From the NCBI GenBank assembly GCA_021018815.1, contig JAITYX010000047.1, positions 1,240,001 through 1,304,000 on the forward strand: a stretch of DNA of 64,000 nt, given 5' to 3'. The translations under genes and the position numbers were made by a program. The stretch comes from Talinum fruticosum (lineage: Eukaryota > Streptophyta > Magnoliopsida > Caryophyllales > Talinaceae). Positions 42,595 through 54,929 of this stretch are shown piece after piece; positions within the stretch are counted from its first letter, which is position 1; each line of letters begins with the position of its first letter. The notes beneath the pieces are model-generated. The model was given only the letters and a program-made list of their open reading frames with translations. It had not been told where the DNA came from and searched no databases.

Positions 42595-45500
42595 TATTTT
42601 TATTTTTATTTTTATTTTTTTGAAAGTGGGGATTTCATTCAATTAATAAGGAGTAGAGATACATGTCTTCTCTACCTCAATTAATGACCTAATATAACTC
42701 GGTTCTCCCCCATCCAAACCCGAGTTTCTTGAAATTATAAAGCAAGTTTACACTTTATTACAAGACCTCTTAGAGAAATGGAAGTGAATACTTTGAAAAC
42801 TAGTGGCCACAATAAGGAGTGCATTGGCAACTGTCATGGAGTTTGTTTCCAAAATAACTCTATTCAGCCCAAGACTTCTCGCCATCTTCGATCTAAAGCG
42901 AGCTGCATAAGCTTCAAATATATAAGCGAGTCCAATTGTCGTGAACCTTTGTGCACGTCTGTGAGTATAACATTCCCACAATCGTCTCGAATGGTAGTTC
43001 CCAGTCCCTTCCAAGTTTTGTCGGCTAGTGATGCATCAACGTTTATCTTATAGTAGCCATAGGGGTGGGGTGCCTCCTAAATGTTCAAGGTTGTGTTGGG
43101 ATACTTAACTCTGTACATTAATTTTTCCATTTCCTTCATCATACTTCTCCATTGATCTATGTTCCTATCAATAATGAATTCCACAGCCCATCTCCTGTTA
43201 TGGAAAATCCACTTGGTTTCGTGCATTCCATAATGTCCATAGTAGAGTTTGAAATAGGCCCCCTTGCTCGTCATTCATAGACTTCAACATTTGATGACAC
43301 TAGTCGCCTATGTCACGGTGGGTTCTCACAGTCGGGTTTAACCGAAAGGACTTTTCAGCCATACCTCAATGGCAACTGTGCAATCAACGAATAGATGCAT
43401 AGGTGTTTCATATTCTTCTCCACAAAAGGGCAGTACACGTCTACATCCATCCCAAGCTTCCACAGATTAACTCCGGTTGGAAGTGCATTGTGACAAGCTT
43501 TCTAACAAAAATTATGAATCTTTCATCTGGGTTCTTGTTCTCCAAATTTTGTCCCATTTGTTATCGAAATGTGAGCTGGACCAAGGATGTTCCGGTCTGC
43601 CATCTCCAATTTCATTTTTCCTGCTAGGTGGTATGCCGAGCGTACTATGAATTTACCATCAATAGACATTTGCCATACCATATAATCGACTTACGGGCAT
43701 CATCCGAGTGTGATATTGAGGATCTCCGAGGCTTGATCTAGGGTAAAGAGTTGTTAGATCAAGTGGGTGTTCCACTTCCTCAAGTCATGGTCAATGAGTT
43801 CGCTCACCGTTGCATTGCTATCCAGGCACAATTGAGGCCCACTCGTTATGCGGTTCCCACAGGTGGACGGCAACCACTTATCTTTCCAAATGAGGACTGA
43901 ATTTCCATTGCGAGATATTCCATTGAGTCCCTTTATGTAATAGCTCTTTACTCTTCATAATGGTTTTAGATGAATAAGCTGGATCGGTGATCGGGACTAG
44001 CTTCCCGGAATGTGGTCCTCGAGAAGTATCTAGCCTTCATAATTTGTGCCATGAGGGAGTGAGGATTAGTCACAATTCTCCACCGTTTCTTAGCCGGAAG
44101 AGCAATATTAAAGTTATGGAAATTTCTAAATCTTGCCCCTCCACAACACTTTGGTCGGCACATTTTGCTCCAACCGATCCATGTTGTTTTCGTTCATTGC
44201 CACGTTGCCCCCACCAAAAGTTGCAGCACATGCTCTCAAGATCATCACAAAAGCTCTTTAGCGGTTCAAAGCATTGCATAGCATAAGTGGGAATAGCATG
44301 GGCGACCGTTCTAAGCGGGATCGAAGACTCGGATTTTACATATACATCATTCCGAGTTCCATCAAGGAATTAGGTATAAGACTTCATCTCTTATAATTTT
44401 TTGATTACGGGTCATTCTAAGTGTCTTAGAAACTTTTCCGAGTGATATTGAATCTTTTACGAGTGTTACGTAAATCATTGCATATGTTCTCACTTGATTC
44501 CGATCGACTCGAAAGCATACTCGTTCGCACACGGTTACGAGTCACTCGAGATAACACTCGGATATATTGCATGTTCAAACATTTGCTATAATGTGCATAA
44601 ACTCAAGTCCGACTTCATGATCTAAGTATACTTAAATTATTGTGATAATTCATCTTTCTAAGTCGGCATGCTTGGTTTGAACATTGATAGTCAAGATCAA
44701 GTCTCTCTACTCTAATGTTCTTTATCCGACTTGCTTTACTTCTAGATCGACTCAAATGGAATTTGAGTATAATGGATATTAGACTCAAAAATTCCACTCT
44801 TTGAGGACTCGGATAATTACGCACTTAATTATCTTAATTAAATTATTATCTATGCCTAAATCTTAGACCAAAGTATTTTATACTTTGAGAACCAAATTGA
44901 TTTACTTTTATAGGTTATTCAAACGAGATTATCCTATTTTTGAAATACAAAAGTAACCGGCTTCAAAATCTCAAATCACCAGCGAGACAAGGCTTTTTCT
45001 ACCTCGACCGAAAACCGGACGCGATGTCGGGGTTGTCTGTTTCCAAAGCGGAAATCTGCAACGCTAAGCTCAACGGTGGTTTCCACCCTACTTTTCGGAC
45101 ACCACCGGTGGATTGGGACTTCCAAAGGAGTCAAGAGTCGTTGCCCAACGTTCACACTTCAACGGATATTTTCCGAGTGACTCGGAAAAACCATTGTAAC
45201 GGTCACAAAGGACTTCCGAGCAGAAAATAGTCACAACGGCTAGTCTGCTTGGTTATCTATAAATAGAAGCCAACTCTCAAGACTTGAAGATTGCTGAATC
45301 AACTGTCAATACACGTACTTAAGCAAAAGTCATTGTATTCATACTCAATCTTCCACTTACAACTCTAACTTTATATTTAACATCTTTTTGAATTGTAAGG
45401 TCTTGTAATCGATTACAAACACTCACTTTTACTTTCCGAGTAAGGTCCCTTGACTGAGCTGTAAGGGTTAACTCGGCTCGGTTGTCCCTAGCTGTAAAGG

Positions 45501-47800
45501 TTACCTCGGTTAGGAAGTATTAGATCGGATAAGGGAATTTATGAGTCTAAGAAAATCTTGTAAGGAATTGTTTAAGGGAGCAATTATGGTTGAGTCTTTC
45601 TACTGTATTTTGTGGATTCAAAATAGTGGATTTGACTTGGTGCTTGGATTAGCACCGACCGTGGTTTTACGCCCCATGAGGGTTTCCATGTAACTTTACG
45701 AGTCGAGTACTTTTCGAGTCTAATCTAGACTCGAGTCATATCTAGTTTTATTCTTCCATTACTTGTTTAATTTTCCCCATCACCCTATTCACCCCCTCTA
45801 GGGTGACTTAGTCTCTCCAAGAGCAAACCTTCAAGGACGCCTCTCCCCGCTTGTGATAAGGTTTTCTCCTGCCACCTTTTAGTTTCTTCCGGACTCGCTC
45901 TTGGATTCCTTGAAAGACGACTTTTTGGATCGCCCGATGAAAGTAGGGAGACCCAAATAGCGAGGATGAGTCTCAATTGCCTTAAATCCCAATCTCCATT
46001 TGAGGATTTCATGCATATTATCGCACACATTACGGCTGAAAGAGACTTCACATTTATCTAGATTGACCACTTGTCTAGAGCATCGTTCATAGATGGAAAG
46101 GATATCGAGAACTTTATGTGCTTCAATTTCATTGGCGCTCACAAATATCGAACAGTCATCCGCAAAAAAGATGGGAAACACTTGGAGCACGGTTACATAT
46201 TCGAATGCCATGTAGTAGCTTCTTCTTGACAGTGTCAACAATAAGAGAAAATAACCCTTCGCCAAATAATATAAAAAGGTATGGCGATAATAGGTCGCTC
46301 CGCCTCGGTCCCCAATGAGGAAGGAACCATTTCATTGGATGCCCATTAATCGGTGTCGCATAGGAAACAGGTTGTAACATATCCCATAATAAGAGCTACC
46401 CACGCAACATCGAAGCCAAAACGAATAAGCATATTCTTAAAAAAAAAAAAAAAAAACCCCACTCCACTCTATCATACGCTTTACTCATATCAAGTTTGAG
46501 TGCCATGTACCCCTTACCCCCAGTCTTTTTATGCTTTTGAGGTAATGAAAGTGTTCAAATGCCACGAAACCATTATCGGTGATCAATCGCCTGGGACGAA
46601 AACGCTTTGGGACTCATGGATAAGGTCGGGAAGGATGGTTTTAAGCCTATTGACAATGGTCTTGGAAACCACTTTATAGATCACATTACAAAGGCTTATG
46701 GGTCGAAAATCCGAGGGAGATTTAGGGGACTTTAATTTTGGGATTAGGGCTATAAAGGTCTTGTTAATCTCACTTGGGTATGCGCCATTATTGAGAATAT
46801 TCAAGACAAGCTGAATAACATCACCACCTACAACATGCCAAAAGGATTGAAAGAAAAGTGCAGGCATACCATTAGGCCCCGGGCCTTTGTGGGGTGCATC
46901 TGTTGAAACGTCGCTTTAATCTCATCACTTGTAAAGGGTCTCAATAAGACTTCATTCATGGAATCATGGTATTTGTCACTTTGGGTTTAATCGGTTTCAG
47001 GAGATCCTTCATATGTGAGGGGTTGTTAGTTGCAAAGAGACCATTAATATACTCCGAAACATTTTCTCAAATTCTTTCTCCTCCTCTAATATGTTGCCAT
47101 TCCCATCTAGAAGGTACTAAATTGAGTTTCGCCGTTCATGCACTGGTAGCTTTTTATGCAAAAAGACGTGTTTCGGTCACCCTTGTAATCCAAGCTTGTC
47201 GACTTCTTTATAACCACATGAGTTCCTCTTGATTTCCAGATTGTCAATATCATTGTTGAGTTCCCTTATCTTACGTATATTTTCACATGAGGGGTCCTCT
47301 TTTTGCAACCGATCAATTTCCTCTCTTTTCGATTTAATCGATGTTGGAGGTTCGGTGTGCTACTACCAAGTCTACCTCTTAACCTCCTACAAAAAAAGAG
47401 GTTTCTTTCATGCCCTTGGAGGTTTCAACTGCAGTCCCAAGCCTTTCGGACTATATGTTCACATGTTTCATTCAACATCCGAGCCTTTTCAAAATGACAG
47501 AGGTTGACCCTTTTTCTACTTCTTTCTCGACTTTGCCTGGGCGGTTGTGGTGGCAAGATAACATGATGGGTAGGTGGTCGGATATTCGCTTTGGCGGGTG
47601 ATAGACTTGAGACCAAGGAAATAATACCTTCCATGTTTAGTTGCACAAAAACGATCAAGCCTTTCCTGGACATTTTGATGATCACCACGATAATTTGTTT
47701 AGGTGAAGCCATGCCCTCATAACCCATGTCATTCAAACCGCAAAGGGTTATGGCTTCTTGGAAACCTCGAATAAGTGTCATATTTTTGTCGTTCCCACCA
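42595..47800 (-). pseudogene. L1-type LINE (LINE 2), minus strand, split by a copia LTR
   Basis: Read right to left. Endonuclease fragment near 47640-47790 (FQEAITLCGLNDMGYEG). Reverse transcriptase begins near 46860 (FFQSFWHVVGGDVIQLVLNI, INKTFIALIPK, SDFRPISLCNVIYKVVSKTI) and continues with [14 protein letters not shown] near 46480. RT catalytic FFADDCSIFVSANE is near 46135. KWRLGF, RYLGLPTFIGRSKKSSF and TLSQAGRGVL reach 45830. After the LTR it resumes HAIPTYAMQCFEPLKSFC at 44300, then zf-RVT-like sequence (43000-43950) and RNase H (LARSLGLNRVILETDSM-like, with N for D, near 42850). The tail is an (AAAAAT)-like run at 42596-42621. Frameshifts are frequent; a run of about 18 A lies inside RT at 46438-46456. 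Confidence 0.9.
44303..45825 (+). mobile_element. Ty1/copia-type LTR inside LINE 2
   Basis: It separates TLSQAGRGVL (right) from the HAIPTYAMQCF part (left) of LINE 2, which are adjacent in intact LINEs. Plus-strand hallmarks are CTATAAATAGAAGCC (45256-45270), GCACCGACCGTGGTTTTACG and GGGTTTCCATGTAAC (45652-45695), and CACCCTATTCACCCCCTCTAGGG (45781-45803) near the 3' end. No PBS or coding follows, so it is probably a solo LTR of about 1.5 kb. Exact ends and TSD could not be settled. Confidence 0.78.
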
Positions 47801-48300
47801 CGTTTGGAAGGACAGGGTGGGGAAGAACGGGGAGAGAGAATTGGGTTTTTAGGGGGGTTGTCACATGTAGAATTTCAATTTACCTAGAGTATTGGACATG
47901 GATTAATCTCATTATTTTATCCTTGGATCTATTTTGAAGAGATTTTTTCCTTTTATTATTTCCCACTCCAAACAAGTGGAAATTAAATTACTTTCCTCCG
48001 ATTTGTTTCCCTTTTCATTTTTTTCCTTTATATTTTCTTTCCCCCTAATTTCCTAAGTCCAAATAGAGCTTAACTATCCGGTGTAGACTTGGCTTGTCTG
48101 TGTGAAGTTTGAAATGTGACAAGTTGCTTTTGAGCTTGGCTTGGTCATAGTCTTGAAGTTCGGAAGGTGGCTTAAACTTGATAATCTACTTGGTTTAAAG
48201 CTTGGCTTTTGCAAAAACATTTTTGCACTAACATCTTTGTTAGTTTATAATTAAGTTTAAACAAATTAGGGATTTTACCTGAATTTTTGGATGTAGTAAA
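47801..48300. other. Unassigned junction between LINE 2 and CACTA
   Basis: No gene or clear element. A short pyrimidine-rich stretch (47940-48060) and degenerate TTTGAAGTTGGCTTG-like words are all that stand out. Confidence 0.4.
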
Positions 48301-48329
48301 AAATGTCCGATCTATATTTTGATATGTAT

Positions 48330-50060
48330 TTTTCATAAGTAAATGTGCTTGGCTAGATTGAAGTTTTCACGAGGCTTACTTTACTTTTCGCTACAAAGTA
48401 TTGTTGACACACGTGTGCTTTACACAAACGTTATTTTTCCCTTCTACTCAACGTATAAGCCATCGAAGGCACATATGTTCTCTTCCCCTTTGGTTGTGGT
48501 GATAATCCCTTACGTATTCCCATTTCACACATATTGCGTCATGTTTTCTCTCCGTCCTTGGTCTTCCTCGATATGTTCCGAAGAGTGCCAATGAGACTTT
48601 CACATATGTTTTTCTTTATATGCATTACATTAAAACTATGTCTCACGTACAACTCTTTCTAATACGGAAGATAAAAAAATATTGATCTTTTTTCCACACG
48701 AGTGTTTTCGGATTGAGGTTGGTATGGCTTGCTGAACTCCACATGAAGATCCTTGACTTGGTCATATATTTGATGTCCTGTTAATGGAGTTGGAGCGAGA
48801 ATCCATCTCGATTTTACCATTGAAACCATTCTTTTTCTTATGATATTGATGGGAAAAGGGAAGAAACTTTCGTTGTCCTAGATAGGTCGTTTTTTTTCCG
48901 TGCTTAAGTTGACAGGAGCAAGTACCCTTTTTACATATGGGGCATGCCTTATGGCCTTTGACGGTGTATCCGGACAAGTTTCCATACATGGGGTAGACAT
49001 TGATTTTGGTGAAGATCGTAACTCGTAATGTAAATTGCTCTTCACGGTATACATCATAAACCAACACACCTTTATCCCACAGTAGCTTGAAATCTTCAAC
49101 AAGAGGCGCCAAGTACACATCTATATCATTTTCTAACTATTTAGGCCCGAAATGAGCATGGACAATATAATGTACTTGCGCTTCATACACAACGATGATG
49201 GTAGGTTGTAGATAACCAAAAGAATGGGCCAACTGTTGTGCTTGCTATTAAGGTCACCATGGGGGTTTATTCCGTCCGTACAAAGACCCGGACATAGATT
49301 CTGTGCCTCATACCAAATTCGGGAACAATGAATCGATCTTCTTCCATTAAGGAGAATCGACAGGGTGATGTAGCTTGTCATCACATACTCTTCCGTCGGC
49401 ATGCCACGTCAAGTTCTTGGCATTAGTTGCACTTGAAAACAAGCACTTTAACCTCGGTATTATCTACAAATACCACAACATATTTCGGGAGGTCCCTCAA
49501 CACTCTCTCTATCGATGTCTTTCATTTTATATCGAGGTACACCATATTTAGGATGTTCGTGTCTATGTGCATGTTCTTTTCGGTACAATATGCAATCATT
49601 GGGGCATGCATGTATCTTCTTATACCCTATGCCCATATAACACAACATCCTCTTCGCCTCATATGTACGGCTAAGAAGGACGTTGCCTTACGGGAGTATA
49701 TCTTTGAGCATACTCAACAAGTCCATGAAACATTTGTCACTCCAGCCTATTAGTCGTTTTCAAGTGCATCAACCTCAACACAACTGCTAAACGAGTATAT
49801 TTATCACACCTCGAGTAAAGAAGCTTCTCCAAATCAGCTAACAATTGCTCCAATACATGTGGTTAATCGACTAATTCACATTCTACTCCATGAACCGGAT
49901 CTTCGAGTCGATCTTCTAATTCCATACTCGCTGGCTTCATTTTCATCATACCCTTTATCTTCCTCTCGAGCACCATTATTCATAAACTCCTCTTCCCCAT
50001 GTCATACCTCACCTTATAAGTCTGTATCAAATCCATTCCGATATAGGTGACTTTTACAAA
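48330..50060 (-). pseudogene. TNP2-like CACTA transposase, decayed
   Basis: Minus strand. ICRGICCGIS-like and GIGYKKIHACPNDCILYRKEH near 49530-49640; LCPGLCTDGINPHGDLNSKH and SWPILLVIYNLPSSLCMKRK near 49170-49310; VYLAPLVEDFKLLWDKGVLV with YREEQFTLRVT (48990-49118); YGNLSGYTVKGHKACPICKK (48925-48985); HGKKTTYLGQRKFLPF (48850-48905); RHSFNVMHIKKNICESLIG-like sequence near 48590-48650. This is the order of the Transposase_21 (TNP2) domain. The part left of 48590 is too decayed to place exactly. No intact frame. Confidence 0.85.
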
Positions 50061-50702
50061 CTTAGTGGACAATCTTGAGAAGTTAAAACACCTTAAACAC
50101 GGACATAATATAGATCTGTTCTCCGAATTTGGTTGCATGTTTGACGACAATCTCTATAAAGTTGTTAACGCCATTACGATATTCTACACTCCTCCTATCA
50201 CCGTAAACTATACCTTACCCATAAAAACAAGAAGCAATTCACCACATATAGTTTGAGAAATACGTACTTACGCATAAATAATATGACATGAGTCTAAGAT
50301 CCTTGTATAGGGATAGATGGTCCTAAACCCATTCAAGAATAATATGACCCTAGATCGTGTAGCAAAATCTTATCATACATTTGATAAATTTGTGATAAGA
50401 TATACATACCAAGCTAATATTCTAAGCGTTATATGCACATTTGTGCACGTACCGCGACCTAGGATAACTTGTTATGTATAAATTTTTGAATGGGTTCTCT
50501 AAACTTATAAAATGCATACGATATTTTTATGAAAAACATAGATTGGTAAGCAAAATAAGTACAATTATACACAATTAAGCATACCATTTATCAAATTATA
50601 GAAAAAAACTAAAAAGATGATGTTACTTAGTATATATTCCTAGTACGGACTATTGTTGTAACTTGTTGTTTTTTTTATGTAGTGGTTAAATTTCTCTTTT
50701 TA

Positions 50703-50736
<34 letters not shown>

Positions 50737-50738
50737 TA

Positions 50739-51366
50739 GTTTCCTTTTGCTTCCAATTTTGATGTATTATACATTATCATAAACTAGACGTGATTTATTT
50801 TTAAGCTTTACATAACGCATAGGAAAAATTAATATGAATAAAATGTGGAGGTCATCCATTTAATAATTCGCTTTAATGACCCAAGACATAATTACAACCA
50901 CAGTCTCAATGACCCTTGTTGTCTTTAACAATGAGATCAAGTTCACAAGGCAAGACATAGGGTCTATGTATAACGTGGGTTAATCCACAAAGAAAGGAAA
51001 AAGAGATAAAGAATTTATCAAAGAAAAAGGTGGTAAACAATCACAAAACTAGTAATAATTCCCTATTGTTTATCACCTTTTTCTCCAATAAATCCTTTAT
51101 CCCTTTTTCCTTTCTTCGTGGACCGACCTACGCTATACATAGACTTTATGTCTTACCTAGTGAATCCAACCTCATTGTTAAAGTCAACAAGGGTTATGAA
51201 AACTTTGGTTCTAGTTATGTCTTACGGTAGCTAAAGCAAACTAAATGGATGACATCAACATTTCATTGATATTCATTATTGTCTTATGCATTAGGTGAAC
51301 TTAAAAAATCATATACTCTAGTTTATGATCATGTATAATACAACAAACTTACAACCAAAAAGGAAA
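50739..51366. mobile_element. 628-bp foldback element with ~300-bp arms
   Basis: Left arm about 50739-51040 and right arm about 51065-51366 are inverted copies, from the tips (GTTTCCTTTTG / inverted ATTTCCTTTTTG; TGTATTATACATxATCATAAA) through TGGAxGTCATCCATTTA, AAAAGGxTGTCxxAAGACATA, AACAATGAG and AAGGCAAGACATAGGGTCTA, down to GGTGGTAAACAAT/ATTGTTTATCACC around a loop of about 24 nt. Overall identity by eye is about 80 percent. No coding capacity. It lies inside the CACTA element. The superfamily is unknown; long TIRs are a MULE-like trait, but no 9-bp TSD was found. Confidence 0.8.
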
Positions 51367-52249
51367 TCGAAAATTTAGATAATTGGATAAATTAATCCAC
51401 CCTAACATCAACTCATCAAAATAAATAAATTTCATAACAAATTTATCTTTATAACAAGTATTTGGGGAGATCCCTATATCCAAATACCTTTCCAATTTTT
51501 TACATATTCACATTTATATTTTCTCCCTTTTGATCCTTAAACTCTAAATCACAACTTTTTCTATTTCTCCAAACCCTAAACCATAAATAATTTTATTTCT
51601 CTAAACTCTAACCATATTTGTGACAAGTTTTGAGGGATGACCCTATATCCAAATTATCTTTCTATTTCTCTAAACCATAAACAGATTTGGATACACTCCT
51701 TCGATTTACAATCCTAACTATCATTCTATTTCCCTATATTAAATTAAATCCTAAAGTCCGAAACTCTTTTCTCAAAATCTCAAACATTTCACGAATTTCC
51801 AACTTACAAACTAAACAAATGTTACCTACATTCTCAATAAACGATTCAACATTTCAACAATCTCAAACATTACTCACATTCTCAACATTCCAATAATTAC
51901 CACAAATACATTCCACATTCAACTACCTAAATTTTGTAAATAACTTAAAGTGAAAATTAAAAGAGTCTTAACATTCATACCGAAAGAAAGACAACAGCGA
52001 GAGAATGGCGGTCGAACCACAACGACAATGACAGAGAGAGGACAACAACCTAAAAAGACAACGTAAAAGAGTGAGCGAAAGGAAAGAGCGATGAATAGGT
52101 TCAACAACGATTAAAGCTTACCAATTACAAGTATCCGGCCGAGTAGATCTAGATCCGAGATATTATGGATGAGACGAACTATAAAAGAGCGATAAGACTG
52201 AAAGTATAGAGCGGATGAACTGGGCATGTAAAAGAGCGAGTACTGTAGT

Positions 52250-52523
52250 CTCGTGTTTTTAGATCTAATTGTGGAACACATTTAATGATGGTTCAAATAA
52301 CGAACCATCATCAAATGTGCCCTATGACAACGGTTATTTCAATGAACTATCGTCATATGTTCAAAGTCTAACATATAAGGACGGTTCATTGAAACAACCG
52401 TCGTCATAGGTGGTAAATAACGTCGCATATTTATAAAAATGTTACCGGTCCATTTTTCATGATGGTTTGTCGTTTTAACCGTGATAAATCGACCGTAATA
52501 AAAAGTCGTATCCGTAGTAGGTG
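52250..52523 (-). repeat. CACTA terminal and subterminal repeats
   Basis: Palindromic blocks include GATGGTTCAAATAACGAACCATC (52286-52308), GACAACGGTTATTTCAATGA and AAGGACGGTTCATTGAAACA, each ending in variants of GTCGTCAT. Such motifs are transposase-binding sites in CACTA elements (family knowledge). Confidence 0.7.
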
Positions 52524-54357
52524 GATGAAAATCGCTGCCCTTAGGCTTATCTCCATATGGTCTTCCGATGATAAAAATTCTTCATCTGGATCTCTCCTCT
52601 AGAATGTGGTAAAAATAATGTGTTTTGTGACTTCTTAGAGGAGGAAAGGATGGGTTTGGAAGGTGTATGAGTTGGGTAGCTCGTCAATTTGCAAGTTTAT
52701 AAAGGTTTGAGTAGGAAATAAGAAGAGGGTATTTGTGTCTCTCGCCAAGTACTTATTAAAGCTATTAGGTGAGAGTTAGCTAAGGAGGCGAGAACTTGAA
52801 ATCTACCTCCATTAATGTTGGTAGTCAAGTTGGTGATAGAGGTTTGGGGTAACTTGTTTGAAAGGGACTCGGAGATACATTATGGGTAGTGGTTAGAAAG
52901 GGGCCAACTATAGTCTTTGAACAACAAAGGCTATATTTTGTTGTGTTATTGGGTCGTTGTCGGAAGAGGTCATGCTCGGACTTTTTACCCGAAGACATTC
53001 GATCTATTAGAGGCGTGTCCGGTTGGGAATGAGTCCCTTGATCCAGTTCCATTCTAAATGAGTCATTAAATGAAGTGTCTTTACTTTCAATTGGTGTTTG
53101 TTCACTCGAATTAACGTTGAGCTATAAAACAAGCACCCCGTTATGGTTCTACTTCATCTTGCAATAATTGAAGTGGCCCTCCCTCCACCAAAGCACTCGA
53201 ACCCCGTGCGGCCTAAAAAGTTGACAAAACCTTATCATACTCCTCCCGACCTTGTTCATCATGAGTTCACCGAGTTTTCAATTGATGATGGATCCTAACT
53301 TCCTCCAAATTCGAGTAAGTGCCTATGACTATATCATGCATATGCTATATGTTAGTTAGGGCTCCCATTCTTAGTGTGGTAGGTTCCATATCTTTATCTT
53401 CGTCCTCGAGATAGACCTAGAGTACTAGGGTTGGTTGATCCTCCATTTGAATGAGGCACTAATCCCCAACTAATTTTTGGGGTAAGGAACCTTTTATTTT
53501 GGGGGAAAGCCTCGAGTATATTAGTATACATTCTCTTTTACCTTCCCTCAAGCAATAGGAACCCGATCTACTCCAAGTTATGCAACAACATATCTAGATC
53601 GCTCTTAACCACATTGGCTAACTTTACATCTCATGGTTCGGTGTTCTACAACACCATATTTTGTGCATACTAGGAAAATATTTTTGTACCTAAAGTTGAT
53701 CCAAATTGATGAATCCCTCTCATCTTCTATAAACACTTCCGAAGTAATGGTTCTTTGAGGTTGATTTTAACGTTGATTCTTATATTTGATGATATGAAGC
53801 TTCAACCTCCATGGAAACCAACATCATCAACTTCCTCAAATACTTCACCTAACCCAATGGCCACTTATGAGGTCCTAAGATGAAAGGGAACCTCTTCAAG
53901 CTAAACCGAAAGATCTACCACATCTAAATTAACTCCTTAAGGACATAACTCAAGTTTATAAGGTCTTAGAATCAAGCAAAGCACCTTTTACGTAAACATG
54001 TTCCATCGCAACCGGATAATCTCTATCTTCACTACTATGACAATGAAACAAGAAAAGTTCACCAAATGAAAGTACCTCAATCGTCTCTCTAGATGTCCAA
54101 TGTTCCGCAATGATTCCCTAAATATCATGTGCCATCCATATTTTGAAATCGTGCATCTTGTCTAACAATGTGAGATCCCAAATATTCTAGCTTCCACATT
54201 TGAGTCATAAGTTGGGATTAAGGCTAAAGTGTGTGGGTAAAAGATTGTTGATGAAACATTAGGATTCTACATGTTGAACAATGTGAAAGAGGGAACAAAT
54301 TTGGATAATGTAGGGCTACGAGGCTAAAAAACGGCTCCCATAAAAACCTAACCAACG
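52524..54357. other. Unassigned repeat-like stretch
   Basis: No recognisable gene. The frames are short and full of stops. It is probably decayed LINE or other element sequence, because LINE 3 coding follows further right. The 75-codon minus frame at 52825-53052 matched nothing I know. Confidence 0.35.
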
Positions 54358-54617
54358 TAGGGTTTGTTCGAAATGGTCGTTAAAATTAGTTGTTACAACC
54401 GTTATAGTAGAAAGCAGTAGAAAAGAGCTAAAATGAGCTTAAACAAGCTGAAATGATTAGTCTGTTAAATGAGTTGAAATAGTTTACTTTTATAGGTGAA
54501 ATGAGCTGAAATGACCTAAAATGGGCAGGAATGAGCTTAAATGATTAGTCGTTATAGCTGAAATCAGCTGAAAATTGTTGTAAATGTTGGTATAAATTCC
54601 ATTTTGAATAGGCCCTT
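54358..54617. mobile_element. hAT-like MITE
   Basis: About 260 bp. The left end TAGGGTTTGTTCGAAATGG pairs with the inverted right end TAAGGGCCTATTCAAAATGG. The interior is built from AAATGAGCTGAAATGA-type repeats. The TAGGGyyTrTTC end recalls the MITE at 29962-30169. TSD not clear. Confidence 0.7.
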
Positions 54618-54929
54618 AAATTTAGAAAGGAATATGCAAACCTTCCCTACACAAACTCTCACATACCGTCGGGTTTCGTGGGTTTTTCTATCGTACAAGG
54701 AAAAATATGGTTTTGTGTCTCAAATTCAAGCCATACTAGAAGATACAAATGGGAAGGCGGACTTATGTGCGTGGAGGGGTATATGTGGAGCAAGTGAAGA
54801 AATTTAGAGAGGGTTGATCTAGAAAGTGGGAAGAGCGGATAAGATTAGAGTAATTAGGGACGAGTTACCTCGGAGGTGACAAACTATTGTTCGAGAGATG
54901 AGAAGATGAGACATGAACTAGGGGAAGAA

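Larger units (their letters stand above)
48300..52523 (-). mobile_element. CACTA (En/Spm) element, decayed
   Basis: The minus-strand 5' terminus at 52523 reads CACCTACTACGGATACGACT, close to the CACTACTA-type ends of plant CACTA elements. Inside it are subterminal repeats of a GACGGTTxATT/AACCATCAT type (52270-52500), then, after AT-rich sequence and an inserted foldback, the TNP2-like transposase (48330-50060). The left terminus was not found, so the element is probably truncated near 48300. Confidence 0.7.
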
